Of a stretch of DNA of 64,000 bases, positions 44,279 through 56,400 are shown piece by piece. The stretch is taken from assembly GCA_037178855.1 (NCBI GenBank), contig JASJZC010000005.1, positions 2,480,001 through 2,544,000 on the forward strand, written 5' to 3'. The notes beneath the pieces were generated by a model, which searched no databases, was not told the origin of the DNA, and saw nothing but the letters and a program-made list of their open reading frames with translations. Each line of letters begins with the position of its first letter. Position 1 is the stretch's first letter. The translations under genes were made by a program, and so were the position numbers. The stretch comes from Oscheius sp. JU75 (taxonomy: Eukaryota; Nematoda; Chromadorea; Rhabditida; Rhabditidae).

Positions 44279-47200
44279 ATGGCGGTCGAATTCGGCTGGA
44301 GGCGGTTCATCTTCTTTGACAAGAGTTTCGTCATGGACACGAGTACTGGAGAGAAGTTTGTTGGTCTCAAGGTATATTCTCTCTTTCCTATCCAAACCCC
44401 TTTCAGGACGTCTCAGCCGACAGCTGGTGTAAACTGGGTGAAACTGTCTTCCTCGGAGAGCGCCGAGGTGGCATCTTTCGTCTGAACCAGCAGTTTCAAG
44501 ACTTCTTCTGGAAGCCCTTCCAGCGCTCCCTCGTTGATCTGAAATGCTCACAGGGTCTGCTGTTCTCTGCGGGAGAGGACGACGATACGGGTTCACTGCT
44601 CAAGATTTGGCACAAAGTCACAGAGGACAAGTCCGAACTGTTCAAGTCTGTCAGATTCAGCTCCATCTCCGCGGGACTGGCCACAGCTGCCACAGCCATC
44701 GGAGTTCATTCCTCTCTGACCGAGGTGGTGGCTGGCTTTGGCGACGGATCTGTATTGATGTTTCAAGGAGACGTTATCAAGGACAAAATGGACAAGGTTG
44801 GTTGAATGGTTGAGAGAGACATGGTCAGGGTGAGCTTTTAGACGTCAAGATGGCTCAAACTATGTGATCACAACAGTGGAGATGGTCCAGTCGAGGGAAT
44901 AGCGGTCTCACATCTTCCGGGAGACAAGACTGTCGTCTTTGTCATCTACACCAAAGCTCTCTACTCTTATGTGATCGAGAACAGGGTCGTCTCGAACAGG
45001 GTGAGTCTGCAACATCTAAAAATCCAATGAATCCCTTCAGATGAAACACTTCTCAAGCGGAGCCAATCGCGACTGTTGGGCTTTTAATGAACGACTCGGC
45101 CAGCTAGCGATTGCCAACAAGGAAATGGTCTATCTCTATGATGCCGAGAGGTCGATGGAGGCGGACGGCGGTCACGGACGCTGCTACAAACTCGGTGGCG
45201 GTTATGAGAAAATGCAGCTAGTCTGGTTCGGAGAGTATCTCGTCCTCTTGACCAAACAGCAGGCCATAATAGCGGCCGCGGATGAAAAGTTCATGTCTGT
45301 CGTGACCATCTACGATATCAAGACTCAGTATGTGGCCTTCTCCTGTTCCCTCCCTGCCATCTGTCGAATGTTCGTCCTCGGATCAAATCTGATGGTCTTG
45401 AACGATAGAGACGGCACACTATCTGAGTTGAAGGAGAAGACCCTGGCTGCTAAGCTAGAGATTCTTTACAAGAAGCAGTTCTTCGACGTTGCTCTCAGGT
45501 AGGTCAAGTAGACATTACCTTTTCAAGTGTCCAAAGAATCGAGACAGTTCAGAGAAGTTTTCTAGACCAGAATAGAAAACAGTGGGTAATTCAAAGATCT
45601 AACCGACCGGCTATATGAAAGTATCCGTAACTGAACATAGGCCTTTCGCTCAAAATGCCATGAACTAGACGCGCTTCAAACGTCAGTCATTAGTCCAAAA
45701 AGTAATTGCCGTTCATTTGTGGCCCCTTCTCATATGAACGACTGTCTCCCCCAGTTAGTCAAGAGATCGTTTTCCTATCTCAGTCCAGATACAAGATACA
45801 CTTTCAGCCTAGCAAAAAGCAGCAAGGAGGCCAAGCAGCACGAGCAGGCCATTCACTGCAAGTTTGCCGACCATCTCTACGCGTAAGTATTCTATTTGTT
45901 AGTCAAAGGCACCTCTTACAGAAAGGGAGACTTTGACAACGCCATCGACCATTACAAGGGCACAATCGGCATGCTGGAACCGTCCTACGTTATGAAAAAG
46001 GTAGACCTTTGAGAGTTGGTTTCGAAACAAGGGCTTAGTTCCACGACGAGAGTCGTCTCCACCAACTCTGTGTCTATCTGGAGGCGCTTCATGAGAAGAA
46101 TGTCTACAACAGGCATCAGACAGAGATTCTTCTTCAAACCTACGCTCGTCTCGGAGACAACGACAAACTGCTGTCCTTCGTCGAGAAGATGGCTCACTTC
46201 CCGGACGCTGATCTGCCGACAGCGTTCCAGGTATGAGAGACACGAAGAGATTTGACCCTTGTTTCAGATCCTCCGCTCAGCTGGCCTCTCAAAGAAAGCC
46301 AGCTTTCTGGCTATCAAACTCAAACTCCCGCAAGAGGCTCTAGCCTGTATGATCGAGGATGAACATCATTACAGAGGCGCCATCAAGTACATCGACAATC
46401 TCTCGACTGAGATCGCTGTCCAGATGCTGGAGAAACACGGCAAAGTTCTGCTGGAACATAGTCCGAAGGAGGCGATTCCCCTTTTGGAGAAGACTTTAAA
46501 GGAGGCTGCTGACAGTAATCTGGAACTCGCTCAGTTCTTAGCGCCGTACTACGATCAACTGGCCTTTGATTCGGACTTCGTTCAGTTCCTTCTCAAGGTG
46601 AGGTCATGAGACTTCTAGCAACAGGCTGATTCTTAGTGAGTAGAAGAAGGTGTACTGAAGCTCTAAGAGCAAGGATTTAATTCTGACTTGTCTCTTTGGT
46701 GATTTCAGCAATTCGAAAGTTTCAGCTTCCGTCTTCGAAGACCCAGGTTGTCATCGATCGACTTCTGGAGATCCGTCTTCGGAAGCTGGAAAACGTGGAA
46801 GAAATTGTAAGTCATCTACTTTCATACCACCCTCTCCCATTTGAGACAGACGCGACAGACCGAGAGCTCTTCCAACTGGCAGATGCCGCCACTCCCGAAG
46901 TCGCTCTTCAACTCGTCCGAATCTTCCGCTGTTCCACGATTGAGAAACACGTGATGCAGTCGAACAACTGGTGGAAAGAGTTGGCTAAGTTTCTTCTGAA
47001 ACACGGCGAGATCAACGAGTTGATCGAGATTTGCAAGGTCAAGAAGTAAGCTTTCTTTCTACCCGAATCAAAACAACCTTTCAGTGACGCTCAGATGTGG
47101 CAGGAAACCATGATCTGCATTGCTCAGAGGAAGGACATCACCGAGTACGATCTGAGGATGTTTCTTCAGGAAGTTGAACGATCCGAGTCACTTCATCCGC

Positions 47201-50151
47201 TCTTAGTTTTGGAAGTACTCTCCGGGAGCGAGACTATCAAGATCTCTGCCGTCAAGCCGTACATCATCAACTGGCTGAAAAGACAGAACGAACAGGTTAG
47301 TTTAGAGTACTTTTGGGTATAAGGGGGCTCTCCTCTTCCAGTAGACGAGTGTCAGATCAAAGTAGGAATTGGAGAGCTACTGAAGTCTCCAGCCCGAAAT
47401 GTGACAAAACGCCACGATTCTGCTTAGATCGTACTCAATCCAAGGTTTCCGTCAGCCCCACATTCTATCTTCTAGCCCAAAACAGTCGAGCCTAAGAAGA
47501 GAGTCAGAACATGTGTTTATCGTGCCGGATGTGCTTCTAGTCGTCCCATTCGTCTTCGTCGAAGTTCATCGAGACTTTTTGTATTCTTCCATTGGGCAGA
47601 ATGATCTTCGATTTGGGTTTCTCCTGTTGAATTCCGCGAATCGAAGAGCGCGTGAGACGTCGACTGTCCGACTTCTGAGTCACATCCACATCCGACATCG
47701 TGTAGTCTTCATTATAGATGTCCTTCTTGGCCTTCTTCCTCTTCTTGACCGACACTTCCGAGGTGGCAGTGACCAGTTTCGGATCGTTGATCTTGGACTC
47801 GGAGACGGTCTTCTTGAGTGGATCATTCTGACTCTTCTGACTCTCCTCAGTCGTCCGTCCGGTCTCAAGAAGACACTTCCTCTCCTGAATTTCTTCGTCC
47901 CATTCGTAGGCCGTCTCCTTGTTCAGTGCCTTCATGATTCGACAGTAGATGACGGTGCCGAGAATCGTCAGCCAGATGGGCACAGTGATCATGGCAAACC
48001 AACAGAGAATGGCTCGTAAACAATGGAGGAGATGGTTGCCGAAGGACGGATTGATGGCCACGTGACGAAACATGTCGATGGCGTCGTCCTTCTCGTTGCA
48101 GAGGTCGCTGCTACAACAGCAACCGTAGACCGTCGTCCATTGCTTCTCTTCGTTCTTCTTCGAGAAACAGTGCTCCTTGAAGGCACGACATTCCAGCGGC
48201 AATCTCTTGAAGGCAAAGGCATCCCGCCACGCCAGCTGATGAGTCCCGTTGTGTTTCCGAATGATCACACAGATCTGGAACCGTCTAGACTCTTTCAGAC
48301 GATCGACATACCTCGAAGTTACGAAGAGCAGTTGTTATGTTGTTGCTGTAGACTACGGTATCACTGGCCGGCAGTAATTGGACATCTTGGTAGCATTTAA
48401 GTCCGTAGCTGAGAGACACCAAGAGGGAGAGAAGAAGCGAGGACAATCCACTTGGAAACATCGTCATTGACAGAAGAGAATTAGGCGAGACTTGTCGACA
48501 ATTAGAGTTTTTGTTTCGATTTCAATGCGTTGTTGCCTCGACTACAAGGCTCCTGGTTCTGAGGAAAGTTTACTGTTCTGATTGTGAATGAACTATGGGT
48601 CTAGACAGTCAGCGTTTCCATTCATTCTTTCAAAGCGAAGTTCAGTGACCACTGACTTGTAGTCTCCTTCTTCGCTTACCCTTTCTATTCGTTTCTGCCA
48701 GCTGCTCACGCTCATTCTTCTGCGTAAGATTGCCCAGTAACTTGGAATCTGTCTTCTGTTCATTCCGAGTCGATTCGAGTAGAGTCACCCATTCTTCTTG
48801 CCTAGTAGTAGTATTTATCCAGGTTTTTTTTTTAGAAGAATACGATGATTAATGAGCGAATCTGTTACAACAGACTTGGTCACGGAAGTTCCGTAGAGAT
48901 AACATGGAAATAATCTTTAAGGGGGTCAAGTTTGGACAGTTTTGGGATGTCTAGGAGAATCTTACTCCAATAAAGGAGCCAGTGTTTGTTGGAAGGGTGG
49001 GACGGGAAATATGATAATCCGGTAACTACTCTACGCTTTTCTACTGACTGTTACGATATGTCAATCAAAGCTGTTTTTATCGTCGATATGAATTCCAAGG
49101 TTTCTGATTAAGCTATTCAGAGGAATCTGTACCGTGTTAATGCGGTAAATGGTTTAGGGGTTGTTTTTACCTAGATGTAAAACTAGCTTTGCTCAAAGAA
49201 AGTGGTAGATTGCCTAGAAAGGGTCTACATACCAACGACTTCCATATTAATCCACTGATGTTGACTGCGACCTCAATACCTAGTAGGTTTGTTCCATATT
49301 TGGGTTACCTCTTCCAAAAGAAGGGCTTGCGACTGCTTACACTAACCTTCTGTTCATTGAAATCCTGCTTCGCGGCTGTAGGATCCTATGGGAATAGTCT
49401 ATCAGGAAGAATCCTACAGTTTTTAACAGTCTTTCCCAAAAGAACATATTTTCAGATAGAGAAGAACACGAAAGCTGTCGAAGACGCCGAGAATCGGATG
49501 AGGGAGATCACTCAGCAAGCAGAATCTCTAAAATTCGAGTAGGTTCATCTCTTCACCCAACAAAGTAGAATCAATTTCAGGCCGCAAGTAATCCAAGTGA
49601 GTAAGTGCAGTGCCTGTGATACGGCTCTCCAACTACCGGCCGTCCACTTTCTCTGCCATCACAGCTATCATGTGCACTGCTTTGAGAGCTATTCCGACCG
49701 GGCTGATCACTGTCCGGCCTGCGTCAGTCCGGCTACTGTCGTCCAATCGGACAGCACAGACAATTTCTTCAATTCCGGCTATGGAAAGATGCAGGACCAG
49801 TTAAATAGCAGCGTGAACGGGATGGAAATCGTCGCACAGTTCATTCGCAGAGGACTGTTCAACAATCAGAAGAAGCTGGCTCCCGTAAGTGGATAAAAAG
49901 TATAAGCCTAAACCTGAAAATTGCAGCGACAGTCGATCGGCTCGAATCCGTTTGCTTCAACTCGTCAGAACAGCGATAGCGGTAGTAGCCAGGCAGAACC
50001 GGCCATGGCCAGACGGCCCACACGGTCAAACAATCCCTTCGAGGAGCTACCTTCTCCTCGTCGAAACACCAACAACCCCTTCGATGGACCCGACCAGACA
50101 AAACCGAAAGGCTCAAATCCTTTTGAGAGTAGCAACCCTTTCGATGAGTAG
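44279..50151 (+). CDS. VPS11: HOPS/CORVET subunit VPS11
   Basis: VPS11 is a core subunit of the HOPS and CORVET tethers that drive fusion with late endosomes and lysosomes. The start ATG directly follows AACTTTCAG. The beta-propeller reads MAVEFGWRRFIFFDKSFVMD, SSISAGLATAATAIGVHSS, VVAGFGDGSVLMFQGDVIKD. The clathrin-repeat solenoid includes FADHLYAKGDFDNAIDHYKG, TIGMLEPSYVMKK, FHDESRLHQLCVYLEALHEK, SAGLSKKASFLAIKLKLPQE and FLAPYYDQLAFDSDFVQFLL. After a 2,160-nt intron (47296-49455) the coil (IEKNTKAVEDAENRMREITQ) and RING-H2 (CSACDTALQLPAVHFLCHHS, CPACVSPATV) follow. The last exon adds an unusual tail with five NPF motifs. About 20 exons in all. Confidence 0.94.
47537..48467 (-). CDS. Ly6/three-finger-like membrane protein nested in VPS11 intron
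   Basis: It lies wholly inside the large VPS11 intron on the other strand. A signal peptide (MTMFPSGLSSLLLSLLVSLS) comes first. The ectodomain begins LKCYQDVQLLPASDTVVYSN, runs across a 37-nt intron to ICVIIRKHNGTHQLAWRDAF, then LECRAFKEHCFSKKNEEKQW, and ends GCCCSSDLCNEKDD. The terminal CC..D.CN is the Ly6/uPAR/activin-receptor three-finger signature. One membrane span follows (FAMITVPIWLTILGTVIYCR), then a roughly 120-residue basic, Ser/Thr-rich tail (VKKRKKAKKDIYNEDYTMSD) ending FDEDEWDD. There is no kinase domain, so it is not a TGF-beta receptor. A cell-surface accessory protein or orphan receptor is likely. Confidence 0.78.
48500..49455. other. Remainder of VPS11 intron, upstream of the nested gene
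   Basis: About 950 bases that would include the nested gene's promoter. No further gene is visible. A 117-residue plus frame at 49189-49542 is only the last 100 bases of intron plus the next VPS11 exon. Confidence 0.4.
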
Positions 50152-50406
50152 TTTGTAGCGCCTTTTCTAAAACGTGTTTCCCTCTGCTGTGATTTGTATT
50201 TATTCGAAACCAAATGAAACTTCTGCTCTCTATGTCGAAAAAAAACAAAATCTGTACGCGATTTATGGTGAGAAAAGTATTTGTGGTTGATAGGAGGAGA
50301 ATGGGAGAGACAACACCGAAAATGAGACCAATTTGCAGCGGGAGTCGGTGGAAACTTGACAGAATGATGAGAAAATAATAACATCGGAAAGAGGGCAGAA
50401 GATCTT

Positions 50407-53400
50407 CTAGTCCTCGTTGGCGCGTCTCTTGCGGCTCTGGCGAGCGTCTGAAATGGAGATTTTGCTTAATTTTTTTTTAGAAAAGAACTAACCGTTGACC
50501 TTGAAGCTGAACTCGAATTCCTGATCAGCGCCGAGGTACGAGTCGCAGATGAAGTAGAGCTTGTAGGTGGCTCTGCCGGCCTGCTGTGGAACAAAGTCGA
50601 GTTGCATCTTCGCCGTTTTGTTGATTGTCAGTCTAAAAAGGGTGTTTTTAATCCAAAAACTGAAAAGAAGTTACCTTTTGATGGAATGGAGGGCATTGGA
50701 GGCCGGATCTCCAACGACGAGCCACCATCCTTCTTCCTTGTTCTTCTGGGGGAAGAGTGGTGCGACGACCTTTGGTGCAACACCGTCATCGTCGTTATCA
50801 CGCTCCATGCTGACTGTCACGACCACCGGATCTCCTCTTAAACGATTTTATAGATAACGCGAAAGGGTTTATAGATAATAGCCGATTCTATGAAGGAAAA
50901 ATTAGCAACGTACTGATTGATATTCTCCTCGGCGATCTCATGCTCGACCTCGATCGACGGATAGTTGTTGCAGAAGATGGCAGCCTCGCTGAGCTCCTGG
51001 CCATCCATGCTCAAGATGTAATCACGCGTATCGTCATCCTCCAGTAGCCCGAAAATCGAGTCCACGTTCTGTAAAGTTTGTCAAGTTTCGGGCTAAAAAA
51101 CAAGTAACCTTTTCCTTGGCTCGCTCGAGAAGAGCATTGGAGCTGTGCGGGATTTGTTTGAGATAAGACTCTTTGCTGTGCATGGCCTGGGTCAGACTCT
51201 GTGACAGTTCCATGGCGTTGATGGCCGGACTGAGCCATCCGTTGCTCGAGAGCACGTCGACACATGCCTGAACGAGACGCGACGCCTTCAGCACGATCAG
51301 TTCCGTGTCCTTGTTCAGCTCGGCCGGGAGACCAATACGGGCCAGATGGGCATGGATGAGCAGGTTTACCTGGAAACCAACAATTTGAAGCCTAAAAGAT
51401 GGTGAAATACCTTCACATGAGGATCCGTAAACTTCTGATTGGTGGCTTGTCCTTGAATCTTGGCCGCGAGCTGCTTCAACACATTGTCCTCCTTGTGACG
51501 CAAAGGAATCGAGGCGAACTCGCTCGCATTCGAAATGATCTCGATCAGACCGCGCATCTTCGTCTTGGCCTGAAGGGACATCGAAAACAGCTCAATTGTC
51601 GTGTAGCTGATGTAGTAGTAGGCAGCAATCATGCCCAAGTTCAACGGCTGCGTGTCCATCTCGTCCTTGACCGTTATGCACTGAAAAACGGGGTTTCCAA
51701 GAGAAATAGGTTTAAGTTGTGTCTGAAGCCATATGCTTGTGGCCTACTGACAACTTTACAAGTAAGGACACAAAACTCCTACCTTACTTCTCTCCAGATC
51801 TTTGAGCGTGCTCTCCACGAGTTCCGAGAGCGCATCCGACAGATGACGATGTGTCACGCCCTGCAGATTGTAGTAGTTCGGATTCTGGGTCATTCGACGG
51901 TAGAGCAGCGTCCAGGTGAGGTAGTCGATGGCGTCCTGCTTGTTCTCAATTGTCTTTGTGACAATTTCCGCGTTGAAATGGTCGTGAAGACAATGGTCGA
52001 GATGCGACTCCACGGGCAGTGGGTCGTTGAGGAACTTCTTGTAGAATTCTTTCTTCGATGATTGACACATCAGCACGCATTTGGCTGAAAAAAGGTACAT
52101 CTCCTATATGCCAGCTACCCCCTCAATAGCTACGCACAATACAAGCAGTGTACCAGAGTTGTTTTGCTGACATCGCGTCCAATCTGGCAGGACAGACAAC
52201 ATTGGGCCAAGTTAGTAATGGTCAATCCCAGTTTCAAAAGTTCACCTATATCTTCGAAAAACTATCCAAGCTAGTTTATGAGTACTGGAAAATGTACAAA
52301 AGCCGATTTCCGAGCAAATAACAAGAAAAAAACGGGCGGGGATCGATCCAGGTACTAATCGGGTCCAATATAGTCTGACCTGCCAACTCGGACGGCGCCG
52401 CTGTTTACCAACAATTTTTTGAGCATTAGTGTTCTTCTCATTTTAATCACATCAAAAACGTACCGTCATGATCCTTGCCGGGCCTGTTAGCCAGTCCAAC
52501 CATGTGCAGCATATCCCCGATCGGATAGTCCTCATAGACGTGGTACTTTCCGTTGTAGGTCTGCGTGTCCATGATCACGACCAGATAGGCTTGAATGTTC
52601 AGCTGGTAGCACATTGTTGCCGTGGCCACAACCACCTAAAAACTCGTTTTTAATCAGAAAAAGGGCTAAAAACCTGAATAGCTCCGGTTCTGAAGAGCTC
52701 CTGCACAATCTGGCTGTCCTTTTTGTTCAAACCCTCGTGCAAGAAGCCGACCCCGGATATGATCGAATTGCGAAGACCGACATCCTGGATCGTGTTTAAA
52801 AGCGACTGGAAGACCTTGTCCTGCTCGCGGATCTGGAGGAAACGCAGTGGCATGTTCTCGGCATGGGCTGAGGTCACAATATCGAACGCCGTCGAGGTAG
52901 CCAGACGTCTGTTCGGCACGAATACCTGCAAAATGTGATGATTTTTTCGTTTCAACTATCGGTGAGTCAAAAAAGGAAAGACATACCAAAGCAGGCTTGG
53001 GATCTAGCTTTCCAGCATTAAGAGTGATAGCCTGGTAAACGGGCCGAACCATGGCAGCCAGTCGGGACGGGGTGTGAGACAGATTGAAGGACTTAATTTG
53101 GAGTTCCAGTGGTACGGGACGCGTATTTGGGAGGAAGTTGAAGATACTGCTGGCGCTGCAGCCAAGCCAGCTGCCGACATCCTTAGCATTGGTGAGACTG
53201 CTCGATAGACCGAGAATTCTGACACCGCTGTCGAGCTGACTCGACATGTAGCGCATTCGGGAGCAGATTACTTCGAGCACGGGCTGAAATTGAACTTTTT
53301 GGTGCGGAAAAAGGTCAAAAACTTACACCACTCGACCCTCCAATCATGTGAAGATCGTCGACGACGAACAATTTTACAGCCTGGACGTTCTTCCTCTGTT

Positions 53401-56400
53401 TCCATCTCCTGGACACGTTGTCCCAGCGCTCCGGCGTCGAAATGATCAGCCGTCCACGCTGAAGCAGCTTCAGATCGGTCGAGGGCTCGCCCGTCAGCTG
53501 ACAGACTGTGACATCCAGAGCGGGACCGAGACGTTGTACCCAGTCGCTGTAGACTTTGTTGGCAAGGTCCTCCATCGGCGAGACGTAGACACATTTGGCA
53601 TCGGGCTGATTGGTGAAGTGGCGCATAATGGCCAGCTCGGCACAGACCGTCTTCCCTGATCCATTCGGCGCGGCCACCAGCACATTGTCATTGTTCTCGT
53701 AGACGGTACGGAAGACTGAAAAACTCATGATTAGCCAGTCACTAGATCCCATTCGATTTTGGCACCTGAGACCGTACTAAGATTGTTTGTCTCGTATTCT
53801 GACCACTACCCGACTGCGCCATTCGAACAAGTTCGCGCGAATTGCCCAAGAATACATGGGAGAACGAAAATAGGGGAAGGCAATAAAAAGATGGGGAAAA
53901 CTGCTACCTTGAGTCTGGATGGGATTGAAGACAGTAACTCCGGACTCCTTGAGGATCTTCTCGTAATTCGACTCGTCCAGTGCGCTGACGGGCAACGGCT
54001 GCAGATCGAGCAGTTCAGTCGGAGGCGGGTACTTCTCGGGCGGGATCAGATGGCGGAAGGAGATCGGCAACGAGGTCTGACTGCCGAGCCAGCGATCCGA
54101 AATGACGTGGACGTAGTAGAGTGGGGGCATCGGATCGAAGAGTTTCACGTACATCTTGACCAGATGCTCATCTTCGCAGAACTTGTGCTTCAGGAGGAAG
54201 TACTCGTGATGCAGAATACGCTCGTCGTCGTTGTCCTGGACGAAGATCCAAAAGCCTTCGGCATTCCCGTGCACTTTGTCGTCCCATTTGAAGTCGGGCG
54301 TGATCGTGAGTTCGATTTTCAGCGTGGTACGAGTGATTGGCTGGATGAGGGTCGAGAGCTCGAGCTTCGGGAACTGAAAAAAGCAACGTTTAATCATTTG
54401 TCTGTCTATCTGAAGCCATCTGCCTGTGGCCTGTTGTAGAAACTAATGATTTGGACTCGAGTGACCAGGGTTCGATCCTGCACTACATTTCTTGTAAATT
54501 GTAGAGTTTGCTGAGCTAAGTGTTTTGGTAAGGTTTTAAAATGATTAAGGCCTAAAAGAACAAAAAAAAACAAGCAAACCTGTCTAATGAACTTGTAGAG
54601 CGGCTTTCCCATCTTGGGCATCTTGATCAGATCTCCGAGCTGATGTTGGTCCAGGTCGTAGAGTCGCTCGAACTGGTAGTTCTTCTTGTCAATGCTGCGC
54701 ACCACTTCCGAGGGAATCTTTTTGAATTGATGCAGCGGATTGAGCGACTGCCATTGCCGCGCGGTGACCATCTTGCTCAGACCGAGAACCTTGTGTGCGA
54801 GCTCGGCCCAGCCACGCCAGAGGATGATTTCGAACATAGCGCGGAAGAGACGACCGGCCGACTGGGCAATGAAGACCATATCTGATTGAAGGGCGAAGCC
54901 TTCCAGTTTCAGCTGAGAGATGTACGCCTGAATTTTTAGGTCCAATATAGTGAAGCAATATGAAGTACACACCTGAAGAAGGACATTCGTCTTGGCACTT
55001 CCCTCCGACAGACTCTCCTTGATTGGAATTGGGACAAGTTCAGCCAGCTTCTGTAGCTCCAGCTTTTCTTCTTCTCTTACGGCGATGTGACGGAACTCGC
55101 TGGACAGGGAGAAGATGCGGAATAGATCAATCTCGTTGCTCTCCGGCTTCAGTCGCTCATTGTATGTTTTCATCGATTGGAAGGTGATGTAGTAATGAGA
55201 GGCGATACGACCAAGCTCTGTGGCCTAAAATACCATTTTAGACAAACTATAAAATTATATATTCACCTGAATAACACCCGACTTCTTGTCGTAATTGATC
55301 AGATGATTCTTGTCCAATGTCATGCAGGCAGTGTGGATGAGATCGGCACGGCGCTGCTCGAGATACGGGTCGTTTTTCTGGAAATTTTGTTTAAAAAAGT
55401 ACAACCCCACAGAACTTACAACTTGATCAGGGGAAATGTGATAGACGGACGGGGATTTGACCATTCGAACGAAGAGGTAGGTGTAGCCGAGCCAATCCAT
55501 TGCATCTTTTACGGAATTGATCGTTCCGAGGACGACTTCGGCATTCAACATATCCGGCAGACGGGGGATCATCTGACTTTCCACAGGGAGCTGAAAAGGT
55601 ACCGTGGGGGTGAAATTTTTAGCATTTAGGAGAGGCTGCTAATAAAAAAAATTGAAGATTACCTGTTGATTCATCAGGGACAAATAGAACTGGAGCTCGT
55701 TATGACTTGTGATCAGAATACCCTCTCCTCTAGAGTCGTACTGCGGTCGACCGGCACGACCGAGCATCTGCATCACGTCCAGAGCTCCCAGCTCGGTCCA
55801 ATGTCCCTTCTCCGGGTTGTAGATCTGCGTGCCTTTGATGATGACAGTATGGGCGGGCAGATTGACTCCCCAGGCCAGCGTGGCCGTAGAGACGAGGACC
55901 TGGATGTGCTTGTCGGAGAACAGATCCTCCACGAGGGTACGATCCACACGGTTCATTCCGGCATGATGGATGGCAAAGCCGTACGGCAGTAGGTCCTTCA
56001 GGTCGAGATTCTTCACCTGTTCGGCCTCGGTACGGAGAATTTCCGTGCTGGCGCTGCCCTCACGCATGAAATTCGATAGCGTGTCCTTCTCGAGGCACAG
56101 ATCTCTGATAGCTTTGGCCGTCTTCGCCGTTTCTTTGCGCGAATGCACAAAGACCAGGACCTAAATTTGAGAAGGTTTCGAGTAAAATTGATAGTCAAAC
56201 CTGACTCTTTCCTGCGTGATTCATGATCTTATCGTAGACGACGTCATTCATGGCCTGGAAGCGCTTGAGGGCCTTTTTTTCCGTGATTCCAATGTAATGC
56301 TGGTCGAGGGGGACGGGGCGGAAGCTGAAAAGAACTAGTTCTACGATAATCCAGTGGGGATTTAACCTGTTATCGAAGTAGTACAGATGCTCCGGCTTGA

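Noticed and set aside
47513-48019. 168-residue plus-strand frame in the VPS11 intron
   Set aside because: Opposite the nested Ly6-like gene tail and Arg/Leu-rich; a shadow, not a VPS11 exon.
53759-54439. 226-residue plus-strand frame
   Set aside because: Antisense to BRR2 cassette exons; no family content.
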